Positions 10,261 through 17,842 of a DNA stretch of 64,000 nucleotides are shown piece by piece. Each line of letters opens with the position of its first letter. The stretch's first letter is position 1. The notes beneath the pieces are model-generated. The model was not told where the DNA came from, ran no database searches, and was given only the letters and a program-made list of their open reading frames with translations. This stretch comes from Pseudomonas anguilliseptica. Its GTDB lineage: Bacteria; Pseudomonadota; Gammaproteobacteria; Pseudomonadales; Pseudomonadaceae. A program made the translations under genes and the position numbers. The stretch spans positions 1 through 64,000 of the forward strand of contig NZ_JAEIOI010000006.1 of the NCBI RefSeq assembly GCF_021375795.1, given 5' to 3'.

Positions 10261-11184
10261 ATGAATGATCTTCGTCAGCTTCGCCATTTTGTCGCGCTCG
10301 CTGAACACGGCCATTTCGCCCGTGCCGCCGAGGCCGTGCACCTCAGCCAACCCGCGCTGAGTCGCAGCATCCAGGCGCTGGAAAGCAGCCTCGGTTGCAA
10401 CCTGGTCGACCGCCATAGCCGCGGTATCAGCCTGACCACCCACGGCCAACTGGTGCTGGAACATGCACAGCGCCTGCTGGCGGGCAGCCAGGCGTTGAAA
10501 AACGCCGTCAGCCAGCTGGGTAATCTGCAAACCGGTGAACTGCACCTAGGCGCCGGCCCCTATCCGGCAGCGCGCCTGGTGCCACGGGCGGTGGGTCGTA
10601 TGGCGCTGCGCTACCCACGGGTGCGGGTCAACCTGCAGATCGGTAATTGGCTGGAACTGCGCAGCAGCCTGCTGGATGACGCTCTGGAGCTGTTTGTCGC
10701 CGACAGCCGCGAGCTGCTCGGTGACCCACTGTTGTGCATCGAGCCACTGCAGCGCCACAGCGGGGTGCTGTTCTGTCGCCCTGGTCACCCGTTATTGGCG
10801 CACGCCAGGCTGCAGATGCAGGCGCTGCTCGACTACCCCATGGCGGGCACCCAGCTGCCGCTGGCCGTGGCGCAGAACCTGCGTGCACTCAGTGGTCGCG
10901 AGCAGCCGCTGAGCATTCAATGCGACAACTTTATGGTGCTCAAAGCCCTGGTGGCCGACAGCGACGTGCTGAGCATGGCGCCTTGGGATGTGGTGGCGGA
11001 GGATGTGCAGGCCGGCCGCCTGGCGCGTTTGCCGCTGGCCGACGGTGTGCTGACCGAGCAATCAGCCTATGCCTTGATCAGCCGCGCCGGGCATAGTCTG
11101 TCGCCGGCAGCCGAAGTCATCCGTGAGGAAATCCTGGCCGAAGACCGCATCTTCGGCCAGCAGGTGGCGGATACACCTAACTGA
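10261..11184 (+). CDS. LysR-family transcriptional regulator
   Basis: The product is 307 residues. An N-terminal winged helix-turn-helix (about residues 4-63, with AEAVHLSQPALSRSIQALE) is followed by a periplasmic-binding-protein-like effector domain. It is transcribed away from the alkylsulfatase-type gene across a 96-bp intergenic region, the classic layout for a LysR activator and its target, and comparable to SdsB controlling sdsA1. The short region contains ATTCCAA twice (around 10,220 and 10,231), which might be part of the operator. The regulatory link is inferred from gene arrangement only. Confidence 0.85.
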   Translation: MNDLRQLRHFVALAEHGHFARAAEAVHLSQPALSRSIQALESSLGCNLVDRHSRGISLTTHGQLVLEHAQRLLAGSQALKNAVSQLGNLQTGELHLGAGPYPAARLVPRAVGRMALRYPRVRVNLQIGNWLELRSSLLDDALELFVADSRELLGDPLLCIEPLQRHSGVLFCRPGHPLLAHARLQMQALLDYPMAGTQLPLAVAQNLRALSGREQPLSIQCDNFMVLKALVADSDVLSMAPWDVVAEDVQAGRLARLPLADGVLTEQSAYALISRAGHSLSPAAEVIREEILAEDRIFGQQVADTPN

Positions 11185-11197
11185 CTGGCGTACGCCA

Positions 11198-11635
11198 TCA
11201 GTTGCGCTGGCGCTCCCAGCCGCGCCGCTCATCACGCCGCTGTTCGCCACCATGGCGGCCGTCGTAACGTTCCTGACGGTGTTGCGGACGCTCGCGAGAG
11301 TATTCCCGCGGTCGGTTATCCCAGCCGGCACGCGGCTGCACGGCGCGGTAGTCGTGGCGCTTCTGATAGCTGTGCGGTTGGTAATGCCGTGGGGGTGGCG
11401 CCGGCACGTAATAGCGCGGGGGCTGACGGTAATGTTCGTGGCGCCGCCCGTCATGGCGGTAGGCCGGATAACGCTGCTGCGGCACCACATAGACCGGGTA
11501 GCGTTGCACTTGGTAATAGGTGGTCGAATAGTGCCGGTCATAACCGCGGTGGCCATAGCCACTGCCGCCGCCGTAGACCGCACAACCGCTTAACGAGACA
11601 AACAACAGCGCCAACAACATGGATTTATAGGACAT
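11198..11635 (-). CDS. Small Arg/Tyr/His-rich lipoprotein
   Basis: The product is 145 residues and starts at MSYKSML with GAAGGAGG upstream. The signal sequence ends in a lipobox (LSGC, Cys about residue 17), so an envelope lipoprotein is predicted. The mature chain is low-complexity: tyrosine and histidine dominate the first half (YYVPAPPPRHYQPHSYQKRH) and arginine, glutamine and glutamate dominate the C-terminus. It converges with the LysR gene, leaving 13 bp between the stop codons. No family is recognised. Confidence 0.7.
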   Translation of the reverse strand: MSYKSMLLALLFVSLSGCAVYGGGSGYGHRGYDRHYSTTYYQVQRYPVYVVPQQRYPAYRHDGRRHEHYRQPPRYYVPAPPPRHYQPHSYQKRHDYRAVQPRAGWDNRPREYSRERPQHRQERYDGRHGGEQRRDERRGWERQRN

Positions 11636-11892
11636 GGCGGCCTCCTTCGACCGCAGGTACGGCAACAACTGCTGTCGCTGCCAGGGATGGCTCCCAACTG
11701 ATCAGACAACATCTGCCCCTCGCCAGTGCGCAGCGTGTGCACGGCAGATTTCATGTCAAATTATTTCAGCACCCATAGCGCCTTCGTTTCGGCTGACACA
11801 GGCCAACCTGGCACAGTCCTCGCTTAAGCCAGGCAGCATCAAGGAAATGCGTACGGCAGCAAGTCGCTTGCAGCCTGACAATTGGCAATGGT
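11636..11892. other. Intergenic segment before riboswitch 1
   Basis: The 257 bases between the divergent lipoprotein gene and the riboswitch hold no convincing gene. They must contain the promoters for both directions. I see no clear operator or repeat. Confidence 0.5.
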
Positions 11893-12012
11893 CGACTAGG
11901 GTTCCGATTCACCGCAGCGTACTGCGGTGGGTGTCCGGTCCGAGAGTCGACGACCTCAAGTAACGGCTCAGGCCATGGGGTTACACGGCGGGATAAAAGC
12001 CCGGGAGAACGC
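11893..12012 (+). promoter_or_regulatory. Guanidine-I (ykkC) riboswitch, copy 1
   Basis: The conserved ykkC blocks appear in order: CTAGGGTTCCG at 11896, CCGGTCCGAGAG at 11935, and ACACGGCGGGATAAAAGCCC beginning at 11983 and continuing into GGGAGAA. The P1-P1a loop contains a variable hairpin (ACCGCAGCGTACTGCGGTG). The aptamer ends about 50 bases before the first binding-protein start. Known function: guanidinium binding switches on downstream genes. No long T-tract terminator is visible after it, so the expression platform is unclear. Confidence 0.93.
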
Positions 12013-12062
12013 ACAGCACAGCTGTCCGCTTTCCTGTTCCCGCTGACTGACCCGAGGTAACC

Positions 12063-13139
12063 ATGCCCCTACGTACCCTGCTCGCCCGCCTTACCTGCAG
12101 CTGCCTGCTGGCCAGCCTGCTGTTGCAACCGGCCCATGCCGCCACTGAACCGAAAACCTTCAAGCTGTGCTGGTCGATCTTTGCCGGCTGGATGCCCTGG
12201 GGCTATGCCGGCAGCGAAGGGATCATGCAGAAATGGGCCGAAAAGTACGGTATCCGCGTCGAGATCAGCGAGGTGCCGGATTACGTCGGCTCGATTGAAC
12301 GCTACAGCGCCGGCGAGTTCGATGCCTGCTCGATGACCAATATGGATGCGCTGACCATCCCGGCTGCGGCGGGCGTGGATTCCACCGCACTGATCATCGG
12401 CGATTTCTCCAACGGTGCAGATGCCATCCTGCTGCGCGGCCCGGGCCTGACCCTGAAAGACCTCAAGGGCAAGACCGTGCTGCTGGTGGAAAACTCGGTG
12501 TCGCATTACCTGCTCAGCCGCGCCCTGGAATGGGCGTTGCTCAAGCCTGAGGATGTGACCATCCAGCACGTCTCCGACACGCAGATTGCCGAGGCCTTTC
12601 TCGCCGGCCAGGGCGATGCGGTGATCACCTGGAACCCGATTCTGGCCAAGATCAAACATCAGGCCCAGGTCAGCCAGGTGTTCAGCTCCAACCTGATTCC
12701 CGGTGAGATCGTCGACCTCACTGTGGTCAACAGCAAAGTCCTCGCCGCCCACCCGGAACTGGGCAAAGCGCTGACCGGCGCCTGGTTCGAAACCCAGCGA
12801 CTGATGGGCATGCCCACCGATGCCGGGCGAGCGGCGCGGGCGAAAATGGCCAGCGCCGCCGGCACCACACCGGAGGATTTCAGCCAGCAACTCGACACCC
12901 TGCGCTCGTTCTATTCACCGCGTTACGCCCTGGCGTTTGCCAGCGCCAACAAGATGCCCGAGCTGATGCAGCGGGTTGCCCAGTTCGCCGACCAGCAGAA
13001 GCTGCTCGGCCACGACGGCAAGGGCCTGGAGAAGCTGGGTATTGCCTTCAGCGGGGAACGCAGCCTGGGCAATGCCGACAACATCCTGCTGCGCTTCGAT
13101 GGCCGCTATATGCAGATGGCCGCAGACAAGCAACTTTGA
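12063..13139 (+). CDS. Guanidine-locus ABC transporter substrate-binding protein, copy 1
   Basis: The product is 358 residues with a Sec signal peptide (cleavage near AHA, residue 26). It has the NMT1/SsuA-like periplasmic-binding fold typical of the urea-carboxylase-related ABC transporters. Conserved blocks shared with its neighbour include AGWMPWGY, a D-Y-V/I-E-x-Y-SAG-FD region and TNMDALTIPAA-GVDSTALIIGD. It lies directly behind a guanidine-I riboswitch, so it is expected to be induced by guanidinium and to capture guanidinium or a related cation for the downstream permease. It is clearly paralogous to the gene at 13490. Ligand identity is inferred from context. Confidence 0.88.
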   Translation: MPLRTLLARLTCSCLLASLLLQPAHAATEPKTFKLCWSIFAGWMPWGYAGSEGIMQKWAEKYGIRVEISEVPDYVGSIERYSAGEFDACSMTNMDALTIPAAAGVDSTALIIGDFSNGADAILLRGPGLTLKDLKGKTVLLVENSVSHYLLSRALEWALLKPEDVTIQHVSDTQIAEAFLAGQGDAVITWNPILAKIKHQAQVSQVFSSNLIPGEIVDLTVVNSKVLAAHPELGKALTGAWFETQRLMGMPTDAGRAARAKMASAAGTTPEDFSQQLDTLRSFYSPRYALAFASANKMPELMQRVAQFADQQKLLGHDGKGLEKLGIAFSGERSLGNADNILLRFDGRYMQMAADKQL

Positions 13140-13150
13140 TCTGACGCCCC

Positions 13151-13176
13151 GCAATGCAGCACAGCCGCTGCATTGC
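13151..13176 (+). terminator. Strong hairpin after binding protein 1
   Basis: A perfect 10-bp stem (GCAATGCAGC with GCTGCATTGC) and 6-base loop begin 11 bases after the stop codon. No T-tract follows, so it may be an mRNA-stabilising or attenuating hairpin rather than a full terminator. A second inverted repeat (GTGCCAGC with GCTGGCAC) lies at 13223-13250. Confidence 0.5.
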
Positions 13177-13323
13177 GCACCGCCAGGGCGCACAAGCCAG
13201 GCCTGCTGTCAGCAGAAACCCCGTGCCAGCGGGCTAGTTCAAGCTGGCACGATGTTCGCAATACCCAACTCGTGCAGGAACAACCCGCTGTGGCGGGATC
13301 GCGGCACCACAACTTGCAATAGC

Positions 13324-13426
13324 TGACTAGGGTTCCGATCCGCGTTCCGATGAATACGGGTGACTGGTCCGAGAGTTGGCGACCTCCTTCGAGGTTACAC
13401 GGCGGGATAAAAGCCCGGGAGAACGC
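13324..13426 (+). promoter_or_regulatory. Guanidine-I (ykkC) riboswitch, copy 2
   Basis: The same ordered blocks as copy 1 are present: CTAGGGTTCCG at 13327, CTGGTCCGAGAG near 13364, and ACACGGCGGGATAAAAGCCC from 13397 followed by GGGAGAA. The variable P1 hairpin differs completely from copy 1, while the core blocks are identical, so this is a selected second aptamer rather than a very recent copy. It ends about 65 bases before the second binding-protein start. Confidence 0.93.
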
Positions 13427-13489
13427 GCCCCACCCGTGGGGAAACCGCCGCGCACTCCTGCCTGTCTTTCTCGAACTGGAGGCTCCACC

Positions 13490-14557
13490 ATGCGTAAGAC
13501 CCGTCTGTGTTCAGTACTCGCCGCCGGCCTGGCCGCCGCCATCAGCCTCAATAGCCACGCCGCGCCGAAAACCGACTTCAGCGTCTGCTGGACCATCTAC
13601 GCCGGCTGGATGCCCTGGGAATACGGCGCCGCAGAAGGCATCGTCGACAAATGGGCGAAAAAGTACGACATCAACATCGATGTGGTGCAGATCAACGATT
13701 ACGTCGAGTCGATCAACCAGTACAGCGCAGGCCAGTTCGACGGCTGCACCATGACCAATATGGATGCCCTGACCATCCCCGCCGCTGGCGGCGTGGACAG
13801 CACCGCGCTGATCATCGGCGACTTCTCCAACGGCAACGACGGCGTCGTGCTCAAGGGCGAGAAGAAGACCCTGGGCGACCTCAAGGGCCAGAACGTCAAC
13901 TTGGTTGAACTCTCCGTGTCCCACTACCTGCTGGCCCGCGGCCTGGAAAAAGCCGGCCTCAGCGAGAAAGACCTGAAAGTGGTCAATACCTCCGACGCCG
14001 ATATGGTCGCGGCCTTCGCCACCAGCGACGTCACCGCGGTGACCACCTGGAACCCGCTGCTGGCCGAGATCGAAGCCACGCCGAATGTGACCAAGGTGTT
14101 CGACTCCAGCCAGATTCCCGGTGAAATCATCGACCTGATGGTGGTCAACAGCGACACCCTCAAGGACAACCCGGCCTTCGGCAAAGCACTGACCGGCGCC
14201 TGGTACGAAATCATGGCCACCATGAGCGCTGACACCCCGGCCGGCAAGACCGCGCGCGAGCATATGGCCAAGGCCTCCGGCACCGACCTGGCCGGCTATG
14301 ACGCACAACTGGCGGCGACCAAGATGTTCTATTCGGCCAAAGACGCCGTGGCCTTCGCCACCAGCCCGAAACTGCCGGCCACCATGACCAAGGTCGCGGA
14401 GTTCTCCTTCGGCCACGGCTTGCTCGGCGAAGGCGCACAAAGCGCTGATGCCATCGGCATGAGCTTCGCCAAAGACATCGTCACCGGCGACAAGGGCAAC
14501 CTCAAGCTGCGCTTTGACCCGAGCTATATGCAGATGGCGGCTGACGGAAAACTCTGA
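13490..14557 (+). CDS. Guanidine-locus ABC transporter substrate-binding protein, copy 2
   Basis: The product is 355 residues. The ATG at 13490 has GGAGG nine bases upstream and is followed by a clear signal peptide (cleavage near SHA, residue 24). An open frame continues back to 13376 but would start inside the riboswitch. It has the same fold and conserved blocks as the copy at 12063 (AGWMPWEYGAAEGI, TNMDALTIPAAGGVDSTALI), but the sequences have diverged considerably, including around the presumed pocket. It is next to the permease, so it may be the cognate main binding protein, with copy 1 of different specificity or affinity; this is inference. Confidence 0.9.
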   Translation: MRKTRLCSVLAAGLAAAISLNSHAAPKTDFSVCWTIYAGWMPWEYGAAEGIVDKWAKKYDINIDVVQINDYVESINQYSAGQFDGCTMTNMDALTIPAAGGVDSTALIIGDFSNGNDGVVLKGEKKTLGDLKGQNVNLVELSVSHYLLARGLEKAGLSEKDLKVVNTSDADMVAAFATSDVTAVTTWNPLLAEIEATPNVTKVFDSSQIPGEIIDLMVVNSDTLKDNPAFGKALTGAWYEIMATMSADTPAGKTAREHMAKASGTDLAGYDAQLAATKMFYSAKDAVAFATSPKLPATMTKVAEFSFGHGLLGEGAQSADAIGMSFAKDIVTGDKGNLKLRFDPSYMQMAADGKL

Positions 14558-14561
14558 CGCC

Positions 14562-14586
14562 GTAGGGTGCGCCGTGCGCACCCTAC
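14562..14586 (+). terminator. Intercistronic hairpin between binding protein 2 and permease
   Basis: A perfect 11-bp stem (GTAGGGTGCGC with GCGCACCCTAC) with a 3-base loop, five bases after the stop codon and without a T-tract. Hairpins at this position commonly stabilise the binding-protein segment or reduce read-through into the permease. Confidence 0.55.
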
Positions 14587-14616
14587 ATAGCTCTCGTTCA
14601 CCCATGAGATAGCCCC

Positions 14617-15432
14617 ATGCGTCTGATCAACCGCCACCCGGATCGCAGCGGTCGCCTGCTGCTGATCCTGCTGCCCTTCGCCCTGCTGCTGTTTGCCTAT
14701 TTTGCAGGCTCGGCGCAGCGCCTGGCTGACAACCCCAACGACAAACTGCTGCCCAGCGCCAGCCAGATGGCCGCAGCAGTTGATCGCCTGGCGTTTACCG
14801 AGGACAAGCGCAGCGGTAACTACCTGTTCTGGCAGGACAGTGCTGCCAGCCTCAAGCGCCTGGGCATGGGCATTGGCATCGCCGCCCTTGCCGGTTTGTG
14901 CCTAGGGATTGCTGCCGGCATCATCCCGCTGTTCGGCGCGCCGTTGTCACCGTTGCTCACGGTGTTGTCGATGGTGCCGCCGCTGGCGATTCTGCCGATC
15001 CTGTTTATCGTCTTTGGCCTGGGCGAGTTGTCCAAGGTGATGCTGATCGTCATCGGCATCACGCCGATCCTGGCCCGCGATCTGGAACAGCGCGCCCGCG
15101 AGATTCCCACGGAAATCCTGATCAAGGCGCAAACCCTGGGTGCCAGCACCTGGACCCTGATCCTGCGCGTGGTGCTGCCGCAGTTGCTGCCGCGCCTGCT
15201 GATCGCCCTGCGTCTGGTACTCGGCTCGGCCTGGTTGTTTCTGATTGCCGCCGAAGCCATCGCCTCCACCGATGGCCTCGGCTACCGCATCTTTCTGGTA
15301 CGTCGCTATATGGCCATGGACGTGATCCTGCCCTACGTGGTGTGGATCACCCTGCTCGCCTGGCTGATGGACCTGGGCCTGCGCCAGACCACCCGTCTGT
15401 GCTTTCCCTGGTATGAAGGAGCCAAGGCATGA
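14617..15432 (+). CDS. ABC transporter permease (guanidine-locus)
   Basis: The product is 271 residues with about six membrane helices. The EAA loop of a BPD-type permease is visible (AQTLGASTWTLILRVVLPQL, about residues 170-190). It belongs to the SsuC/TauC-type permeases that pair with NMT1-like binding proteins. The first ~85 residues contain one membrane helix and a longer extracytoplasmic stretch than usual. It overlaps the ATPase gene by four bases (ATGA), indicating translational coupling. It is the membrane channel of the predicted guanidine importer. Confidence 0.9.
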   Translation: MRLINRHPDRSGRLLLILLPFALLLFAYFAGSAQRLADNPNDKLLPSASQMAAAVDRLAFTEDKRSGNYLFWQDSAASLKRLGMGIGIAALAGLCLGIAAGIIPLFGAPLSPLLTVLSMVPPLAILPILFIVFGLGELSKVMLIVIGITPILARDLEQRAREIPTEILIKAQTLGASTWTLILRVVLPQLLPRLLIALRLVLGSAWLFLIAAEAIASTDGLGYRIFLVRRYMAMDVILPYVVWITLLAWLMDLGLRQTTRLCFPWYEGAKA

Positions 15433-16223
15433 AGCCCTTCATAGAAGTGAAAAACGTCTGGCAGGAGTACGGCGACCAGGTTGTGCTGGAGCGCCTGAAT
15501 CTGTCGATCAATGAGGGCGAGTTCTGCACCCTGGTCGGCGCCTCCGGCTGCGGCAAGTCGACCTTTCTGCGCTTGCTGCTCGGTCAGGAACGCGCCAGCC
15601 GCGGTGAGATTCTGCTCGGTGGCGCGCCACTGGCCGGCGAGCCGGATAGTAGCCGTGGCGTGGTGTTTCAGCGTTACTCGGTGTTCCCACATCTGAGTGT
15701 GCTGGACAACGTCGCCATCGGCCTGGAACTGCCCCGCTCGCCGCTGCTCGGCCGCCTGTTCGGCAGCGCCAAGCGCGAAGCCCGCGAACAGGCGGCAGTG
15801 ATTCTGCAGAAAGTCGGCCTCGGCCACGCACTCGACAAATACCCCAGCCAGCTCTCCGGCGGCATGCAGCAACGCCTGGCGATTGCCCAGGCGCTGATCA
15901 TGCAACCACGCGTCTTGCTGCTCGACGAGCCGTTCGGCGCCCTCGACCCGGGCATTCGCAAGGACATGCACAGCCTGCTGCTGGAGCTGTGGCACGAAAC
16001 CAAGCTGACCGTATTTATGGTCACCCACGACCTTAGCGAAGGCTTCAGCCTCGGCACCCGCCTGCTGGTGTTCGACAAAACCCGCATTGACCCGCATGCG
16101 CCGAACGCCTTCGGTGCGCGTATCACCTACGACATCCCCCTCAACAGCGACCGCCGCGCCACCCGCGCTGCCGTCGAAGCGTTGCCCGCGCATATCGCCG
16201 GCAACCTGCAACCGGCCCTGTAG
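15429..16223 (+). CDS. ABC transporter ATP-binding protein (guanidine-locus)
   Basis: The product is 264 residues. It has Walker A GASGCGKST (about 38-46), Q-loop FQRYSVFPH, signature LSGGMQQRLAIAQAL, Walker B VLLLDEPFGALD and switch histidine MVTHDLSEG. It is closest in layout to SsuB/TauB-type importer ATPases. It is coupled to the permease upstream and separated by only 9 bp from the next gene, so uptake and degradation genes form one transcription unit. Confidence 0.92.
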   Translation: MKPFIEVKNVWQEYGDQVVLERLNLSINEGEFCTLVGASGCGKSTFLRLLLGQERASRGEILLGGAPLAGEPDSSRGVVFQRYSVFPHLSVLDNVAIGLELPRSPLLGRLFGSAKREAREQAAVILQKVGLGHALDKYPSQLSGGMQQRLAIAQALIMQPRVLLLDEPFGALDPGIRKDMHSLLLELWHETKLTVFMVTHDLSEGFSLGTRLLVFDKTRIDPHAPNAFGARITYDIPLNSDRRATRAAVEALPAHIAGNLQPAL

Positions 16224-16232
16224 GAGCACCCG

Positions 16233-16961
16233 ATGACTGCCTCATTAAGCCTGCGCCCCACCCTCTACGAGGAACTCGTTCCCGGCGGCGGGCACACCTC
16301 CTTTATCCTCAAGCGCCGCCAGCTGCTGCGCATCACCGACCTCGAAGGCGGCGCCAACGCCAGCCTGCTGCTGCTCAATGCTGCGGAGAAAAGCGAACGG
16401 CTGAATCTGCCGGACAGCCTCAAATGCCAGCACACCGCCAAGCTCACCGCCGGCCACTGTCTGTATTCGGATATGGGCCGCGTGCTCGCCGCCATCACTG
16501 CCGATACCTGCGGCTGGCATGACAGCTTCGGCGGCGTGCTTAACGCCGCTGAAGTGCAGGAGAAATACGGTGCCGGCAGCTACCAGGAACTGCGCAACGG
16601 TTTCTTTCGCAACGGTGTGGACAACCTGCTGGTGGAAATGGGCAAGTGGAACCTCAATCTGCAAGACCTGCTGATGTGTCTCAACCTGTTCAGCAAGGTC
16701 ACGGTCGACAGCGACGGCTGCTTCCACTTTCAGCCGGGCAATTCCAAGGCCGGCGACTACATCGAGCTGTACGCGCCGATGGACACACTGGTGGTACTCA
16801 CCGCCCTGCAACACCCCATGGACCCCAATCCCGTGTATGCGCCCAAGCCGCTGCAACTGAGCTGGCACAAGGTCGAGAGCGACGGCATCAGCGTGCTGTG
16901 CCGCACCTCGCGCCCGGAAAACCAGCGGGGCTTCCATAACACCGAACGTCTGTACATCTGA
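16233..16961 (+). CDS. Urea-amidolyase-associated protein (DUF1989), predicted carboxyguanidine deiminase subunit
   Basis: The product is 242 residues of the DUF1989 family, the longer of the two urea-carboxylase-associated proteins. The C-terminal half carries the conserved [20 protein letters not shown] and [29 protein letters not shown] blocks, and there is a conserved C-G-W-H-D motif (about residues 90-94). The start overlaps no neighbour, and GTAGGAGCACCC lies upstream. In characterised guanidine-degradation operons two such proteins form carboxyguanidine deiminase (CgdAB), which converts carboxyguanidine to allophanate and ammonia. Role assigned from family and context. Confidence 0.88.
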   Translation: MTASLSLRPTLYEELVPGGGHTSFILKRRQLLRITDLEGGANASLLLLNAAEKSERLNLPDSLKCQHTAKLTAGHCLYSDMGRVLAAITADTCGWHDSFGGVLNAAEVQEKYGAGSYQELRNGFFRNGVDNLLVEMGKWNLNLQDLLMCLNLFSKVTVDSDGCFHFQPGNSKAGDYIELYAPMDTLVVLTALQHPMDPNPVYAPKPLQLSWHKVESDGISVLCRTSRPENQRGFHNTERLYI

Positions 16962-16972
16962 GGCCGGCCAGC

Positions 16973-17608
16973 ATGACTCTTATCTCAAGCGACAAGCACC
17001 CGGAAGCTGCGGTGTACCGCGCCACCATAGGCGCTGGCGAACCCTTTCTCTGTGAAGTGAAGGCCGGGCAGACCCTGCGCCTGCTTGATCTGGAAGGCAA
17101 CCAGGCGGTCGATACGCTGTTCTATTCGGCGCGCAACCCGCGCGAGCGCTATGACGTGCAACGCACCCTGCGCAAACAGAACCGCGTGTACCTGACCACC
17201 GGCAGCGTGCTGTATTCCAACCTGGGCCAGCCGATGCTGACCATCAGCGCCGACACCTGCGGGCGCCACGACACCCTCGGCGGCGCCTGCGCCCAGGAGA
17301 GCAACACCGTGCGCTACGCCCTGGACAAGCGCTATATGCACAGCTGCCGCGACAATTTCCTGCGCGCCAGCCTGCACGACGGCCGCCTGAACAAGGCCGA
17401 CATCAGCGCCAATATCAACTTCTTTATGAACGTGCCGGTCACCCCCGAAGGCGGCCTGACCTTTGAAGACGGCATCTCCGCCGCCGGCAAATACGTCGAG
17501 CTGATCGCACACATGGATGTGATCGTGCTGATCTCCAATTGCCCGCAGCTGAACAACCCCTGCAACGGTTACAACCCAACGCCGGCCGAGGTGTTGGTAT
17601 GGGACTGA
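16973..17608 (+). CDS. Urea-amidolyase-associated protein (DUF1989), second predicted carboxyguanidine deiminase subunit
   Basis: The product is 211 residues and homologous to the gene just upstream (shared [11 protein letters not shown] block, N-x3[17 protein letters not shown] and [26 protein letters not shown]). It begins 11 bp after the previous gene. Paired unequal DUF1989 proteins between the transporter and the biotin carboxylase are diagnostic of the guanidine carboxylase pathway, where they act as a heteromeric metal-dependent deiminase. It ends inside a short overlapping frame (17599-17706). Confidence 0.88.
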   Translation: MTLISSDKHPEAAVYRATIGAGEPFLCEVKAGQTLRLLDLEGNQAVDTLFYSARNPRERYDVQRTLRKQNRVYLTTGSVLYSNLGQPMLTISADTCGRHDTLGGACAQESNTVRYALDKRYMHSCRDNFLRASLHDGRLNKADISANINFFMNVPVTPEGGLTFEDGISAAGKYVELIAHMDVIVLISNCPQLNNPCNGYNPTPAEVLVWD

Positions 17609-17706
17609 CACGCTGGCAAGCGCTGCGACGCTGGCTGTTTCGCCTGTGCCAAAGCCGCGCGGGGCAGTGCCTGGAGCAGCAGCCCAAGCCACCGCAAAAC
17701 CCGTAG
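17599..17706 (+). CDS. Possible 35-residue overlapping small ORF
   Basis: An ATG overlapping the stop region of the preceding gene has GAGGTG at a fair ribosome-binding distance. It encodes 35 residues starting [17 protein letters not shown], amphipathic and basic. It ends at the first bases of a degenerate REP sequence. It matches no family I know and may simply be a chance frame in GC-rich DNA. Confidence 0.2.
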   Translation: MGLTRWQALRRWLFRLCQSRAGQCLEQQPKPPQNP

Positions 17707-17757
17707 GAGCGAGCCGACTCGCTATAGCGCGGATCGCCAGCAACCTGGCTCCCACCC
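17702..17757. repeat. Degenerate inverted REP pair
   Basis: GTAGGAGCGAGCC at 17702 and the opposing CGCCAGCAACCTGGCTCCCAC ending near 17753 are a worn version of the REP pairs at 20156 and 28662. It lies between the second deiminase subunit and the carboxylase. Confidence 0.6.
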
Positions 17758-17842
17758 AAAGCAAAAGCCTTTCAGCCACGGACGACCGTGGTGCAGACCG
17801 AATACCGCGGGACGGCCCGCCCACCCTTTCGAGGGCAAGCAG

